Assembly: GCF_029227915.1 (NCBI RefSeq)
Contig: NC_079886.1
Location: forward strand, 20,128,501 to 20,192,500
DNA length: 64,000 nt
Source of the DNA: Hydractinia symbiolongicarpus
Lineage: Eukaryota; Cnidaria; Hydrozoa; Anthoathecata; Hydractiniidae
Direction: 5' to 3'
A program made the position numbers and the translations under genes. Shown here piece by piece: positions 1 through 14,000 of this stretch. Under the pieces are notes generated by a model. That model was given only the letters and a program-made list of their open reading frames with translations. It did no database searches and was not told the origin of the DNA. The first letter of the stretch is position 1, and the number at the start of each line of letters is the position of its first letter.

Positions 1-1099
1 ATTTTTGCAAAATCCGTTAAACCGGAAAAGCCTCTGCAATGAAGAGCGAAAATATTTAGAAGCTTAAATGTTGTATTTTTGCTAATAATATGGAGTGAAT
101 CAATACCGTAATGCTTCGAATAAACTTCTCCCCCTTCTATTAAACGCTCCCCTCGAATAGACGCCCCTTTTTAAGTCATTTTCTAAATAAACGCCCTCTT
201 CTAATAGAATAGACGCCCCTCCCTCATAAGGGGGCGTTTATTCGAGGCGATAGTAAAAATATATGAAAAAGTTAATAACTGTTATTGTTTTGCTCTTTTA
301 ATTAATGGCAATTTTAATGGTGCTATTATAGTATAGAAATTTCATAAATACAACTAAACACAATCTCTCATATTTGATACATCGGTAAAATAAGGAAATA
401 AAGAAATAAACACCTTTTTTCCTAAATCTTAGGTTTAAGCTTGGAAATTTAGATATATTGCAAAGTTTATATTATAGGTATCCATAAAAACTGCAAAAGA
501 GACGAAGTGTAAAAAATTTAATAAACGCCCCCTCTTTTAAACACTCCCCTCGAATAGACGCCCCCTAAAAATATCAAAAAATTTAATAAAGGCCCCGGCG
601 TTTATTAAATTTTTTGACATTACGTCAAAAAATAAACAAAAAACTAGAAACAATTTTCTCAAGAATAAAACACACTTAACTGGAATGCCCCTGCTCGTAG
701 TAACACTCGTTCGAAAGAGTTTAAAATACTATAACCACTGAGCACAACAACCTGAGACATTAATCTTATTGTCGTGGTAAACAATAAGCAAAACGAAATG
801 AGTTACGCTTTTGTTGTCTCTCATACAACTCAGTCGGGCGTGTATGATCGTCTGGGCTGAAGGTAACGCTCTTACAAGTATTAGTATTAGAAGTATTAGT
901 ATTATTAAGTAACATTAAACTTTTTGTGTTTCTGAAATTGATAAAACGTTAAAATCTTTTTTGCAAGTAATTTGTGTTAAATTCGCATAATTTTGTATTT
1001 GTCTGAAAATTTTGTTCTAACGGCCATTTGCTTGTGTTTTTTTTTTCTTGTAGCTACTTCTTTCATAATTGTTAGTTATTGAGTTTTATTCTGATTTAG
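1..1099. other. DARS1 intron with dispersed GC-tract repeats
   Basis: No coding sequence is visible. The stretch precedes the first recognisable DARS1 exon, whose acceptor AG is at 1098-1099, so it is most likely intron. It holds several copies of a short motif around AATAAACGCCCC and CCCTCGAATAGACGCCCC at about 130-255 and 520-605, some inverted relative to each other, which looks like the debris of a MITE-type element. The rest is AT-rich and featureless. Confidence 0.5.
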
Positions 1100-4000
1100 G
1101 TGATACAAACAATAGGTGATATGTTTGTATCCATTTTCAAAGGATTGAGAGACAGGTGAGAAATATTTTAAGACATTTATCAACTAAACACCGCCCATCT
1201 TTTATTGTTAAATTTGTTAAAACGGAATGTATGACAATATTTGCGCTGTATTATGGATTACATGCAATAAACATATTTAGTACCGTTTTTTTCTCAATTA
1301 ATAACAACTTAAATGAACTTTAACTTTCTTTCGATTTCCATCATTATATTCTACGCTGCCATTAATAGGACTACAGTACTCTCTACTTTGTTATTTAAGA
1401 TATGCTGATGAAATCGAGACAGTTGGTAAACAATTTCCATGCGAGCCGTTCAAGTTTTTAGAACCAAGGTAAGAAAAATTACCAGCGGTTGTGTTTAAAT
1501 TAGATATGAAAGTATTTTTAATTGAAGTGAAAGATAGCGTTGATCACGGTTGCCTTAAGGGGGGGCTTTGCGGGAAGAAGTTTTTTAAAATTGCAAAATT
1601 GTTTTGTTTTGTTTTGTTTTTGTTTTTTGCGATTGGTAGCTTTTACGATAAAAAAGCGGATTAATGTTTGTTTTTTGATTTCGTATATTTCTAAAAATTA
1701 AGGAACACGATAGCAGGAAAGTGTTTTTTTGAATAACGTTTTATCATAACAGATCTTTAAACATCATTTCACTCAGTGTCAAATATTTCAAATGTTTTTA
1801 CCGTTCAATAATTTCTTTAAAAATTTGCGGAACTTAATTTTGTGATTGATTTAATTTTGGGTGTAATTTTTTCGGAACTTATTTTTCGCGATTAACCATA
1901 AAAATTTTTTTCCCTAAGGTAGCACTTTCAATCAATAAGGATGCCCTTTTTAAGCATTCGCGCGCCTAGGTTACACTTGTAGACTTATTGAATAAGCCTG
2001 TTTGTAACTCCCGAGTACCTGTTTCTGACTTCGCAGATATATTTTTAGAGACCAACCCGTTGTATTCTTAAATGCTTATGGTAGGTATGCTTATGAAAAC
2101 TGCTGCAAAAGTAATTTTGTTTCTACTTGTGTTTTCATAGTCTTGTGCTCACATTTCCCGAGGCTGTAAAGATGTTACGAGAAAATGGTGTGGAGATAGG
2201 AGACGAAGACGATTTAAGGTAGCCAATTTTGCGTATTTTTGCGATTTACGACTATAAAATCTATATATAAATTTTATTAGTTTGAAAAATCGCTTACTAG
2301 AAAGAGTATTATTAAACAGTAATATTAATTTATTTACTAAGGCTAAGTAATTGATGTGACCTGTTGTCTATTCTGTGATACATCATTTCCTTGAATTATT
2401 TTTCTTCTTACTGATATGCGAGATAAGAATATAACATTTGGCTGAAATCAAGGTTAAGAAAAGTTGTGTTATTAATAAAACGGTTAAAGCTGTGGTCGTG
2501 AATATTACCATAAGATATATTTTTTCTTCACAGTACACCCAACGAGAAGTTTTTGGGAAAATTAGTGAAAGCAAAGTATGATACGGACTTTTACATATTG
2601 GACAAATATCCTTTGGCTGTGAGACCGTTTTACACCATGCCTGATCCCAATGATCCGGTAGGTTGTACATCAGTATATATCTAGTATTTTGTTGCAATAT
2701 TTCCGGTGAGGAAACTGCGATGTACTGTGATGTTAAAATTTTCGCAAGCAGTATTTTACTCTAATCGCACCATACACGAAACTTTATAGAATTCGCGAGT
2801 ATTTAGTTTTAGGAATCGATCGATTTAGGACATTTGCAGAAATATATTTTCGCGACTACGCCTTTTCCAAAGCATGATTTTTTTAACTAAAACAGATATA
2901 CATAATGTGTCTGAAAATTATCGTTTGTAATTAGGGATCAAAATTACTAAAATCTTCTTCATCCGAATTACCTAAAACTTCTTTATTTGAATTAGTAAGA
3001 ACTTTTTCATCTGAATTACTAAAAACTTCTTTATTTGAATTACTAGAACTTCTTCATCCGAATTACTAAAATCTTTTTCACCTTAATTACTAAAAACTTC
3101 ATCAGATTACTAAAAATTTCTTCATCAGAATTACTAAACACTATTAAAAAATTTCATCAGAATTACTAAAAACTTCTTCATCTGAATTACTAAGAACTTC
3201 TCCATCCAAATTACTAAAAAATTCTTCATTAGAATTACTAAAATCTTCACGTTTAATTTTTCGTTACTTCTCTTCAGCAGAATTAATTTCACAAGTGACA
3301 ATAAAGAAAACGTAAAAATATATATTTTATGAATACAAAAAATATTTTTCGTGGTAATGTAATTTCGGAAGTAAGATATGCCAATTCTCAAAAATTTCTC
3401 ACATTAAAGTAGTTTTCCGGTAACGCAAGTTTTACTCAGTAGTCTGCTTTTAAGATCACAAAACTGCAACCTTGTAATGAATTGATTATGCGTGCTAATA
3501 CACTTCAATTATTGTTTTGTCATTGAATGAATCCTTTCAGATCACTCTACACTCTTTCAGATCACTCTACACTCTTTCAGATCACTCTACAAACATAATA
3601 CATTGTGATATAGGTTCAGTTATATTGAAGCGGATAATCACACTTCCTTTTGTTTTAGAAAGCAAGCAATTCCTATGATATGTTCATGCGAGGTGAAGAA
3701 ATTTTGTCCGGTGCTCAGCGAATTCACGATCCTGATTTTATAACAGAACGGGCAAAGTATCACGGAATAAGTATGTTCATATTGTGTTGTTATGCCTTTG
3801 ATAATTGTTTGGTTTTTGATTTACGCATTTTTTATTATGTATTTTTTCAATTTCAACACTTCCAGTTGATTTACCATTCTGGTCTTAACTGGATTTCTTG
3901 ATATTATCGCTGACATTGTTTTCTTTTTCAGACATTGAAGATATCAAATCATACATTGATTCGTTCAGATATGGCTGTCCACCCCACGGTGGTGGAGGTA

Positions 4001-5021
4001 TTGGTAAGTCGTACATTTTTTTACCTTGATAACTTTTGCGACTGTATGTATATGTATTTATTCGACGATATTTTGAAAATACACATGTCATGAAAAAAGA
4101 ACATAATGGTTAAATAATTCTAATTTCACTAATTTTGCGGTTAGTGTAATCTTTTATAGAATTTTAGCAAAGATTTCACGAATGGTGCTCATTATATAAT
4201 TTTTGCGAAGATGTTGAAAATCCGCCAAATTCAATCAAGAACAACCTTTCTTTATGATATGTTTCACCCTGGTTCTGTATAGTTTTAATCGAAATACCTT
4301 GTTATAAATGTTTTTAACTCGAACGAGGTCTTCTTTTGGACCATTGTAGAAGTACCTAAAAAACATTTTCAACTGTAGGCGCGATCCAGCTGAAGAAGTT
4401 TACATTACCTAGAATGGTGTCGACATTAATTTTGAACATGAGAACTATAACATGGCGAACTCTTTATCCCATTAGGCTGGGTGTCTTATCTTTACCTTGT
4501 GTATTGCAGACCACGAAAGCCTTGAAAAGTCATGAATTTGAGAACAAGTGGCCTCTAGAACCTATCAATCTAGATTAAGTTTTTTCGAAAAACCTTAAAA
4601 CTATTGGAATGGACTATTTGTACTTTTGACGTGTACAAAACACCAATTTTGTTCGTCATAGGTTTCGTAACATTATGTTTTTCATTAAAGATTTTTTAAG
4701 AGAAAAATCTTCATTTAAGACCCTAGAAAATCAAATAAAAATTAAGCAAATTACCTTGAATAATTCTGAATTTGATCCAATAAATTTGGTAGACACCGTG
4801 ACGTTCACCGAAATACACTAATTTAGTCCCCTGTGTGCGGTTACAATAATGCCTTCAACCCCTGTGCACTCATTTGATTCAAGAAGTACGTCGTTCCAAC
4901 AGTCAGTCACGAATTTTTTGTTTATTTAGGACTGGAACGAGTTTTGATGTTATATTTGGCGCTTGGTAACATTCGCAAGACTTCCATGTTTCCTCGTGAT
5001 CCAAAAAGACTTACACCATAA
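1100..5021 (+). CDS. DARS1: Cytoplasmic aspartyl-tRNA synthetase, C-terminal exons (5' partial)
   Basis: Charges tRNA-Asp with aspartate in the cytosol (class II synthetase). Seven exons can be read: 1100-1155, 1400-1468, 2141-2218, 2534-2657, 3659-3770, 3932-4003 and 4930-5021, all with GT/AG borders and compatible phases, ending in TAA at 5019-5021. The joined product runs through the segments [89 protein letters not shown] and ends [12 protein letters not shown], which follows the animal cytosolic enzyme closely. Class II motif 3 is the [13 protein letters not shown] segment, split by the last intron. No frame breaks are seen, so this is probably a working host gene. Earlier exons (anticodon-binding domain, motifs 1 and 2) are outside the window. 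Confidence 0.95.
2940..3246. repeat. 24-bp minisatellite in a DARS1 intron
   Basis: About a dozen imperfect tandem copies of a unit close to AATTACTAAAAACTTCTTCA plus TCTG or TCCG. Unit length varies around 21-24 bp. It lies in the intron between the 2534-2657 and 3659-3770 exons. Reverse-strand reading gives a false repetitive ORF. Confidence 0.85.
3541..3590. repeat. 20-bp triplicated sequence
   Basis: ATCACTCTACACTCTTTCAG occurs twice exactly in a row, preceded by the last bases of a further unit and followed by a half unit, 70 bp before the DARS1 exon at 3659. Confidence 0.8.
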
Positions 5022-6451
5022 AAAACAAGCACCTAATGGCAAATAGGAAGTATTACTTGACATGTATTACTGCATAAATAGATAAATAAATGTGTCGAAT
5101 TAGTCATCATTTTGTTTGTTACTCTGTTTTTCATCAAGTAACTCCGTTTTTCACCAACTAACTACAGTACCAAGCCTAGGTGATCTTGCACGTAATGTAC
5201 CCAGATATTTAAATATTTCAAAAATTATGTCGTAGAGTTTTGTAGAATAACGTAGAACATTTATCATATTTGTATTTTCGGCGAAAATTCTAATCATGGG
5301 CCCAAAAAATTTAAGGAACGAAAAACGGATTGGCAAATTTGATTTGGCTTTGTCGTCCCTAGAAGGTCTTGTATTTATCTAACGTCTCCTGAAAATTAGA
5401 TTTCAATACAAAAGGAAATATTGCTTTAAAGCATTAGGAAAACAGATGCACAAATTAAGCACTTTACTTAAACTTACAGTTACGGGCCGTTCAAAAATAA
5501 TGGACTTATAATATCATATATTGTAGGATATGACATACGTCTTTCTATTTTCTACTTTTTTTTACTATTTTCTTGACGTCGTTCTTAATTTTAAATTACA
5601 TTGAATTACGGAGGCTATTTTTTTGTCCTTATTTTCCGGAAATCTATGGTTGTGTTTTCTCACCAAAGAGAGAATACAAGAACCTGAACTTTTTGCATCT
5701 ATGTAGCGAGACAATGAATTTACAGGTTAGCCACCAGCCTAAAAATTCCTAAACTGAAACTGAAATAGAATTTTAGAACAGAAGTATTTATTCCTTCTAA
5801 AATCTAAAAATTTTATGCAACGAACATTTTTTTTTCGAGCATTTATACTTTGTAATAACTTACTCTTTATGTTCTCGAATTTTGTCAAAATTTTAAAGTA
5901 TTGAAATGGTTTGCGGAACTTCAGGAAGATGGATTGGTGAGTACTATCTTTAAAAAAAACATTAAAACAAGGATATTATGATCACAATCTCCAGTAAAAC
6001 GTCACATTGACTGCGAGATAAAATTTCAGCAATTTTGTTCAGTATCACCATAGTTAATAGATCAAGAATAACCTGGTTCGGAAGATCAAGAATAACCTAT
6101 TCAATTGTGTTATTATTACGCATATTTGATTTTAAAGGGACATGATAATGCACAACTCATTAGCCGCGCATAAACCTTCAGTTAAAAACACATGAATTTG
6201 TTAAAAGTTTTGTTGTTTTATTTTAAAAAATATCTATACAGTTTTAAAATAAATCTAAAAACCGTTAATAAAATAATATTTTACATAAAACATTAAAAAT
6301 TAGTTAAGAACAAAAATATTTATGTATAAATAATGGTCTTTAAATAAATTTTTTACAGGTAGAAAGTTAGTGTTTAGTTAGAATAGGAAGCCACCATAAG
6401 AACGAAAGTTTTGATACAGGTAACCATGTTATAAAAAGGTAAAGTAATAAA
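5022..6451. other. Intergenic, no gene seen
   Basis: DARS1 3' flank and intergenic DNA. No ORF with recognisable content on either strand. Late in the stretch there are AT-rich segments that may belong to the transposon relic beginning near 6450. Confidence 0.5.
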
Positions 6452-6487
6452 TTGATCAAAACAATTCTGCAAAACTTAGCACACAAG

Positions 6488-7971
6488 ATGCCAGGTGTAA
6501 GTTGTAGTGTATTCGGGTGCAGTATGTGTAGAAGAACAAAAGGCATTGGTATTTTTAGAATTCCTGCAGAACATGTTCAGAAAGAGTGGCGTCAACGGTG
6601 GCTGTCTGAAATAACCAAAACTAGTGTAGTAGATATGAGAACTTTAAAAAACAAATAGCTAATATTTTATAAAGAAGACATTGAAATATGTAAGTATCCC
6701 TTCTATATTGCTTTAGTTTTTTTTAGATTTTTAGGCTAAAATGTTCTTAATTTGTTCTTAACAATTCTAAATAAATCTTTTAAAAAATGCCTCATATAGT
6801 TGTTGGGGCAAAGATGACGAAGAAGAAATTAAAACATGGTGCTATCCCAACATTAAACATGCCAGTAAGAAGTTTCAGTAAACAAGGTACCTCAAGGCCA
6901 CCAAGAAAGACTTTGAGTACTCCTGCAACTATTAACCCCTATTACAAAAACCTTAAAGATTTAAACACACGCATTAAAAACTTAAAATCCTTAAATGCTT
7001 GGGAGACATTTTTAACTGACAATACTACTACATTTAAAAGGTTTACACAACCCTGGAGTGAGCCATACTTAGAAGTGTGTATTAATGATGGTTTGGGCAT
7101 CATAATTCAGGCATATAAGTGGTTTTTACCAGAAGATCATAATTTATATAAAAATTGCAGAAGATCACTTAAAAACATTACTGTTTCAAATCTTTTGGTA
7201 AGCATTGAAAACTTCACATTTTGCAGTGACACTCAACCAGATCTTTCTAGCTAGGTCATAGCACACGCAATTCGTAAATCATCCTTGGAGCTACTTAACA
7301 GAGAAGATCAATCACTACAACCATATGAAAGTTTTGTGTATTACAGGACTAAAAACTGTCTGTTGCTTATGGAAAGTCAGGACGAAACAATTTGCACTTC
7401 TTGCAGTGAAGTTTTCAGAAAAAAAAAATTCTGCCAAAGTTTTAGAAAAAAAGCTGCACACCCCAGCTAAACTCAAAGCACCCTTATCAAAAACTGCACA
7501 ACAACGAGTTATTATTAGCCTAAAAAACAAACGCTTAAAATGTGCACAACTAGAATCAAAATTAGAGAAAATGAGGCTAGAGTTAAAAACAACAAACAAC
7601 ATACAGAGCTCCATAATGACTTTGTCAGTATTATGTTCAACACTACTCGCAAAATCACGCCATTTATGAATCTATTTTGGCAAGAACAAAAGAAGATGGC
7701 AGCAGTTAGTGCATCAGGGGTACGTTACCATCCAATGATGATTCACTTTTGTCTATCGCTTTGGTCTAAGTCAGCATCAGCCTATGAAGAAATAAGGAAT
7801 AGCAATACATTGACATTACCAAGCACTAGAACTTTGCGAGACTATAAAAATTTTATAAAGCCAGAAACAGGATTAAGAACACAAGTGGTCGAGGATTTAA
7901 AGCACATTACTAGCAATTTCATTGGCATTCAAAGATATATTGTCCTGCTCTTTGATGTTAATTTTTCTTAA
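6488..7971 (+). pseudogene. THAP-domain / P-element-like transposase relic
   Basis: The segment at 6488-6658 begins MPGVSCSVFGC and has the spacing of a THAP zinc finger (C-x4-C near the N-terminus, FRIP and W-x3-W further on). From 6787 the reading continues with KLKHGAIPTLNMP, typical of the linker after a THAP domain, then a coiled coil around 7500-7600 and a P-element-like region (RYHPMMIHFCLSLWSKSASA, TLPSTRTLRDYKNFI). The frame is broken by an in-frame TAG at 7252-7254, by a shift in the A-run near 7425 and by another near 7600, and the catalytic remainder is missing. This is a dead transposon-derived gene. Assignment to P-element rather than another THAP-bearing transposon is inference. 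Confidence 0.6.
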
Positions 7972-8351
7972 ACTAACATTATATTAAACTAACATCATAT
8001 TTTTCACAGATTATTAATATTTTTTGAATTGGAAGAGAAATTTGCCATAGTCCACCTCGATGTAAATGAGAAATCAAATTATTGACTTCTTCCCCCTTAC
8101 TTGCTTCCATAAGTGCTATTGCTTATTGGTATTCCAGACTGTTCCAATTTTTTGAACTTTTCAAATTTCTTGAAGTTTGTGTAAAATATATCCCCCAATA
8201 TACTGGAGTCCTCCTATTTCCTTTTCTGATATATTAATATTTTTGGCAGCAGTAGCACTTGTAGTTTCATTAATCGTAGACCATAATAAGTCACCAAGCT
8301 TCATGAGAACTATTTTGAAGTATTTAGTGTTTATCGATGGAGGTATAAAAT

Positions 8352-8776
8352 TTATAGCATGTGTAACAATATTTGTATAGTATGAAGAATAGAATTTTTC
8401 TGATGATTTGTTATGGCTAATTTTATTCTATGTTGGCGAAATTGATGTACTATTTTTTGTGAGATAGCTCTGTCAAAACCATACTCTTCATATGCTTGAA
8501 ATTCTTTTGAAATAATTTCTGAAAAAACATTGTCACTAGTTACTACATTTTCCAATGCCTTTCATAAAAGTTTGGTTATAAATTCTTCATCAACTAGTTC
8601 TTCCTTTTGTTCCTCTTCCTTCTTAGCCTCAAGCTCTTATTATTGTGCTTCTTAATGTAATGAAGTTTTAATCCACCTTTACTTTTGCACACTTTGTCAC
8701 ATACTTCACAGGGAAAGTTGCCAAGTTCGATCTTAAATGATAATGTGGTCATATTAACATTTTCTGTGACATACAA
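8352..8776 (-). pseudogene. C2H2 zinc-finger fragment
   Basis: The minus strand encodes one good C2H2 finger (FPCEVCDKVCKSKGGLKLHY, then IKKH; C-x2-C-x12-H-x4-H), a basic tract, then a Glu-rich stretch and a further open segment to 8352 in another frame. There is no full-length gene, so this is probably an exon fragment or part of a repeat. Function unknown. Confidence 0.4.
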
Positions 8777-11066
8777 AAAGCTTTCCCTTTCCCCCCCAAC
8801 AGTCGAGCTTGTTAGTCCTAGCTACATTTTCAATCAAAACAGCACAAACAAAACAAAACATTACTTACTTAGTATTAGCCAGTTCTACTTCATTGAATAT
8901 AAAATCTTAACCAGCGGTCCTTGGAGAAGTACTACATTCCTTTGATTATTGTCAGCCCTCTTTTTCTAATTTACTACGAAGCAAAAATTTTATGTCGTAT
9001 TTGCTATGCTTCTTTTTATCTTCTATCATGCATGCTGACTCTACACTTACCGTATACTTGTATTCTTAGCCATGATGTCCCTTAATGGCCGAATAACTTT
9101 TGCAAACACTAAATAATGCAAATTTTTATGAAAGGCGTTGTCATAGACGTTTGCTCTCCCTTCTTGCACTCTAATCCCACCCGCGTATAAGTCCACCCGA
9201 GTAAAGACCCATCTACGTATAAGCTCATAAGTCGACGGCTTATCTTCGGAAGAATACAGTAACCTACACAGGGTGTCTACAACCTTGATATTGGTGATTT
9301 AATGAGACACAAGGATAATTTTGGAGGTATGGGGAGAGATCAAATTTTAAGAGAAAGTATAAAGAGTTTGTTTATTTGACAGGTGGTACGCGACAATGTA
9401 GTGATCTCTCTCATCACAGTTTCACTAAAAAGTCTGTGTGTTTAAGTGTGTTTTACTTCCTTTACTTTACGTGCTGTACTTAAGTGTCTTTATATGAAAA
9501 ATTGGATCCTGCGTGAGTTGGGCAGGATCACGGCTTAGACAAAAGGAGATAATTTTATTATATTCCAATTGGAACGTCTTATCTCGGCAATCGTCCCGCC
9601 CTTGTGCACACAACCCTTGATATTTTTTAGCTGTCTTTCTTTTCGAGTACGTTAATAACCGTCAACCGTTGTAACAAGATCAGGCGAAAACGAGAATTTA
9701 CGCTATATAAACAAAAAAAAGAGAATAATTTTTATCATTTACTTAATTTTTTATTTTTTTGGAAACTCCATGATACTTGTATTAGAAGTCCTCTTCTTTA
9801 AGTATTTCGTACTATAACACCAACATTTGAGTATTGGTGTATTGTTGCATTTTGCATATTGAGTTTGCTGTTTTGTTTTCCGTTTTGTAATATGAAGGTA
9901 AAGTCATGCGGCACCGTACTAGTGAGTGCATGTTGTTTATTTATTTAATATTGGTTTATCTAAGGGTTACCTAAGTGTATCGTTGTGTAATTTAATTGTA
10001 AGAAAGTGTTTTTGTAAAGACTAAAGACCTCTTTCTGATGAACTGTTCGTGGCTGAAGCTCTCAGCGTTAAACATTTGGACATTTTTTATTATTATTTTT
10101 TTTTCTGCTTGCGATGTCTTTATTCTTTGGACTGATCCAATTTTGAAGCGTTTGTAGATGGAGAATTTTTTTAACAACAATGAAAATTCAAAATACACTG
10201 CCATCTTTAATGTAATTGAAAGTGACAAAATTGCTCACAGACGTAAACGCTGAAAGCTGCTTTTGGAAACGATTTAGTTGAAAGCAACATTTAATATACG
10301 CGTATAGTTTATGTCCTTGTAATTGGAAGAAATTCATTTTGTAAACAAAAAGGCAATTTTTATTAATTTTCTGCCTAAAAATGCTTTTCAGAAAGCTTTG
10401 CTGAATTAGAATTTAACGTCCCCTATTTTTGTAGCAAGAATTACGCGATAATTAATTAGAGGTAACTTAAAGCGAACTTTTAGAGGTAAAAAAGGAAAGA
10501 TTTTAATCAATCTATTGCTTCCATCTTGGTCCGTGTGATCTGATTGGTTAATTTTGATCCTCTAATTATTTCTTCAAATAATAAATAGCCAAAGATGATT
10601 ACGACAATTGCCCGTCGAAGACAGCTGTAGCTGTCGAAACGTAGCCTTGAATAAACTCACTTGTTCATGACATGAAAATATCTATATTATTCAATGACAA
10701 TAACTGAACAGACAAGTGGCAATATTTTTAAAATTACAAAACATTTTATTAAACCACATCATTTGCCAAAATTATCAATTTCAACAAAAGAATCAACAAA
10801 ACATTTGATTTCACCAAGTCATTCGCGTTTATTGCCACGAAATTTGTAAATAACGTATGTGTATTGCGTATACGGAAATTAATTAGTAAAATATATCCGT
10901 AAGGCAAAATATAGGACATCAATTCCCTTTAAATATCTTTCAGAAAATAACGGGAGACGTACAAAAGCATAATTTAAAAGTAAATCAAATAAGCTCATGT
11001 AGGTGAATCAATATTCACTAACATCATGCATGTTTCCTTCAACCTTGCTTTATTATCTATCTTTGC
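8777..11066. other. Intergenic, no gene seen
   Basis: AT-rich DNA between the zinc-finger fragment and the 3' end of the first VWA gene. Short ORFs have no recognisable content. It contains the stem-loop listed at 10620-10642. Confidence 0.4.
10620..10642 (+). repeat. Stem-loop with GAAACGT tail, retroelement-end type
   Basis: GACAGCT and AGCTGTC form a perfect 7-bp stem with a 2-nt loop, followed directly by GAAACGT. A stem followed by CGAAACG(T) recurs at the ends of Penelope, DIRS and some LINE families in animals. The hammerhead core CTGATGA is absent, so no ribozyme is claimed. Confidence 0.3.
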
Positions 11067-14000
11067 TCAGTCGGTAAATTTTCGTCGTTTGCAACAACGC
11101 CGTTTGCAAGATGGAGAGCAATGCACTGCACATGACTGAGGACACTGTTGATTGCAATTTCCATTATTGCACGGTATATGGTAACCTGGATGACATCCTT
11201 GAGGACACGTTTGAGCGCCAGTGTAAACAGAACCTTGAGGAGCGCAACAGTTGATACATCCGCCAGTTTGACAAGTAGGAGGACATATTGGTGGACAATA
11301 TGGCGTAGTTGTAGTGGTAGAAGGTTCCGGTGTCGTTGATACATCTTCTGTTGTTGGGTTAGGTGTCGTTATTACAGGTGTTGTGATATTCGACGTTGTT
11401 GTTTTGATAGTGATCGTATATTGTGTTGGCGTCGCAGTTGACGTTGCTGTTGCCGTTGTTTTTTCAGTCGTTGTGGACTCTGTCGGTGTTGATTCTGTTG
11501 TTGTCGAAGTTATTGGTAGCGGTGTTGTTGTTTCTTCAGTCGTCGTGGATTCTGTTGTCGTTGATTCTGTCGTTGTCGTAGTCGTTTCTTCGGTAGTTGT
11601 GGATTCTGTTGTTGTCGGTGTTGTTGTTTCTTCAGTTGTTGTGGATTCTGTTGTTGTCGGTGTTGTTGTTTCTTCAGTTGTTGTGGATTCTGTTGTGGTT
11701 GTAGAAGTCGTTGGCCTCGTCGTAGTAGTTGTTGGCGTCGTAGTAGTAGTTGTTGGCGTCGTAGTAGTAGTTGTTGGCGTCGTGGTAGTAGTTGTTGGCG
11801 TCGTTGTAGTAGTTGTTGGCGTGGTAGTAGTAGTTGTTGGCGTCGTTGTAGTAGTTGTTGGTGTCGTGGTAGTAGTTGTTGGTGACGTAGGAGTAGTTGT
11901 TGGCGTCGTAGTAGTAGTTGTTGGCGTCGTGGTAGGAGTTGTTGGCGTCGTAGTAGTAGTCGTTGTAGTTGTGGTGCTGGGTGGGGGCGGATCTAAAATG
12001 TTTAAGTCTCGTTAATATGCTATATGATCATATATCTCTACTGAACGTTAATTTTTCACAACAATTTGCTGTTTTAGAAACTTTAAAACTGATATACTCT
12101 GCTCCATACCCTCTCCTTTATACAAAAATTATGTACGGTGTTTTTTTGCTTCCGCAATAAATAAACAAGTTGAGCTCATATGGAAGACCTTTAAAATTTG
12201 TTTGGAGTCTTTGAGAAAAGTCTATAATTTAAGTATTATAATTTATGTAAAATGAACGCTAAGCTGAACGACAAATAACATATTTAAACCTATATGCTTT
12301 CACAAAACTGTTAGATACAACACCTCTCAAGAGATGTTCATGATGTTGTGCATAGTTTGGGGAACTTAAGGACCGTTCAAGATTTTTTTTAAATGTATGC
12401 GAACTCCTAGACAACTTCTTAAGTTCTTTCATATGAAATTAACTTGTTTTTTTCACGGGAGAAGTTCCTACCTTCGCAAATCCGTTTTGAAATGTTCGCA
12501 ACAATCTTTAAAAGCCCATCAAAAGTTCTTGATCTGAAAATGCTGAGGTCAGTAGAAGCAATGTCAATTAATTGACCAATATGATAGCGTTTGCCAATTG
12601 CTAAAGCATACATATGCACGCCTTTTGCTTTCAAAGGTCTTGACGCTACATCAAGTTTAATTGCTCCTGGTGCATCTTCAGTTTGTCTACCATCTGTCAT
12701 TACTAATGCTACCTGCAATAAAGAAGTGAGAATCTTTTGTTAATAATATTTGAGTACTACAGTTTTTTCAAAACCAAATAACACACCTTTCCTGCGCCAA
12801 TTGCATTACCAGTTTGACATTGGATCGAACCTATGCGTGTTGCTGCATTTTATAATTTTTTTTATTTTACGAAGTATAAAAAACATCTATCTTTTTTCAC
12901 AAAATTGCTTACATTTTTTTGTGGATACGAAAACGTAAGCAAAAAGACTTACTCGCCACAAAGCAAATGTATTTATACATCAAAAATATCAAATCTTTAG
13001 ATAATGGGTAGATAATGGGTGCTGCAAGCTTGTGAAAAAAACAATGCAATGGAAAAAAGTTATTTACTGAAACAAAATCTGTCGAAAACAATTTTGCGGT
13101 TTAAAACAGTGTAGATTGTGGTACATCTTTAAAGAAAATATTCTGACTGTTTTGTTACCGTAGAAAGCGAAATATTTTTTTAGAGCCGATGTAGAAAAGA
13201 TCATACTGAATAAAAACATCATTTCCTTGCCTCATTGTCGCACCAATGTTATTAAATTTAAATCAGCTTTCCAACAATACAGAGATGTTTATTTTTATAA
13301 TCTTTTTTGAAAATTGAATATTTTTTTCAGTAAAATTTCTTCGAGTCACTTTTGTACTTATTTGTGGTTGGCATACATGAATTGCGCTGAAAGTGGAAAG
13401 GGGAAGTGAGAGAAAATGAGGAGGAATGTCCCCATTTTTTTGGTAGATAGCCGTTTCAGAAGTTTCAGAGAAGTGAAATATCTTTAGTGACGCCCAACCC
13501 ACGGTGGAGAATATTTTTTTGTCTTGTAACATAATTTGTCTTCTTTCAAAAAAATTCAATATTGTGCTGCGTAATTAGCATCAAATAATGCTGCAGTATG
13601 GTAAGAAGACACAAAAGTAGGTACCTTCGCAGGACACATTCCTTGGTACAGACAGACGTACACATTATAAATGATCCTTTCCTAGGATCTTCAGGCTCTT
13701 CATGGGTATTCCCAAGGCAAACAAAGTCTGTAAAATACTCTTAGTATAAACTAGGCGTCAACCCGTGGAAAAATCCACAGGGTCGCCCGTCCTTTATATA
13801 TCGCATTTCGTGTTTTCGTAACAGAGAAACTAACAGACGGTTGCTATTGTTATAGAGGTACGTTACTTACTCTTCTTATGTCAGAACGAGATCCTGCCGC
13901 AGCACTGAACAAATGACTGTCAGCGAGTTGCAGAGCAAGATCAATTCGTGTTTCGCCTTCTGTGTTTTTAATCTTGTTAATCTCATCGATAATATTTTCC

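Noticed and set aside
7315-7614. Minus-strand ORF opposite the THAP relic
   Set aside because: No recognisable content; it is the antisense of a coding relic with known motifs on the plus strand.
11067-11330. Cys-rich tail as a toxin (ShK-like) domain
   Set aside because: Cysteine spacing is that of the minicollagen-type domain, not the six-Cys ShK pattern.
11314-12015. Long Val/Gly-rich plus-strand ORF
   Set aside because: It is the antisense shadow of the Thr-rich exon of paralogue 1 on the minus strand, which has splice sites and a Cys-rich tail in frame.
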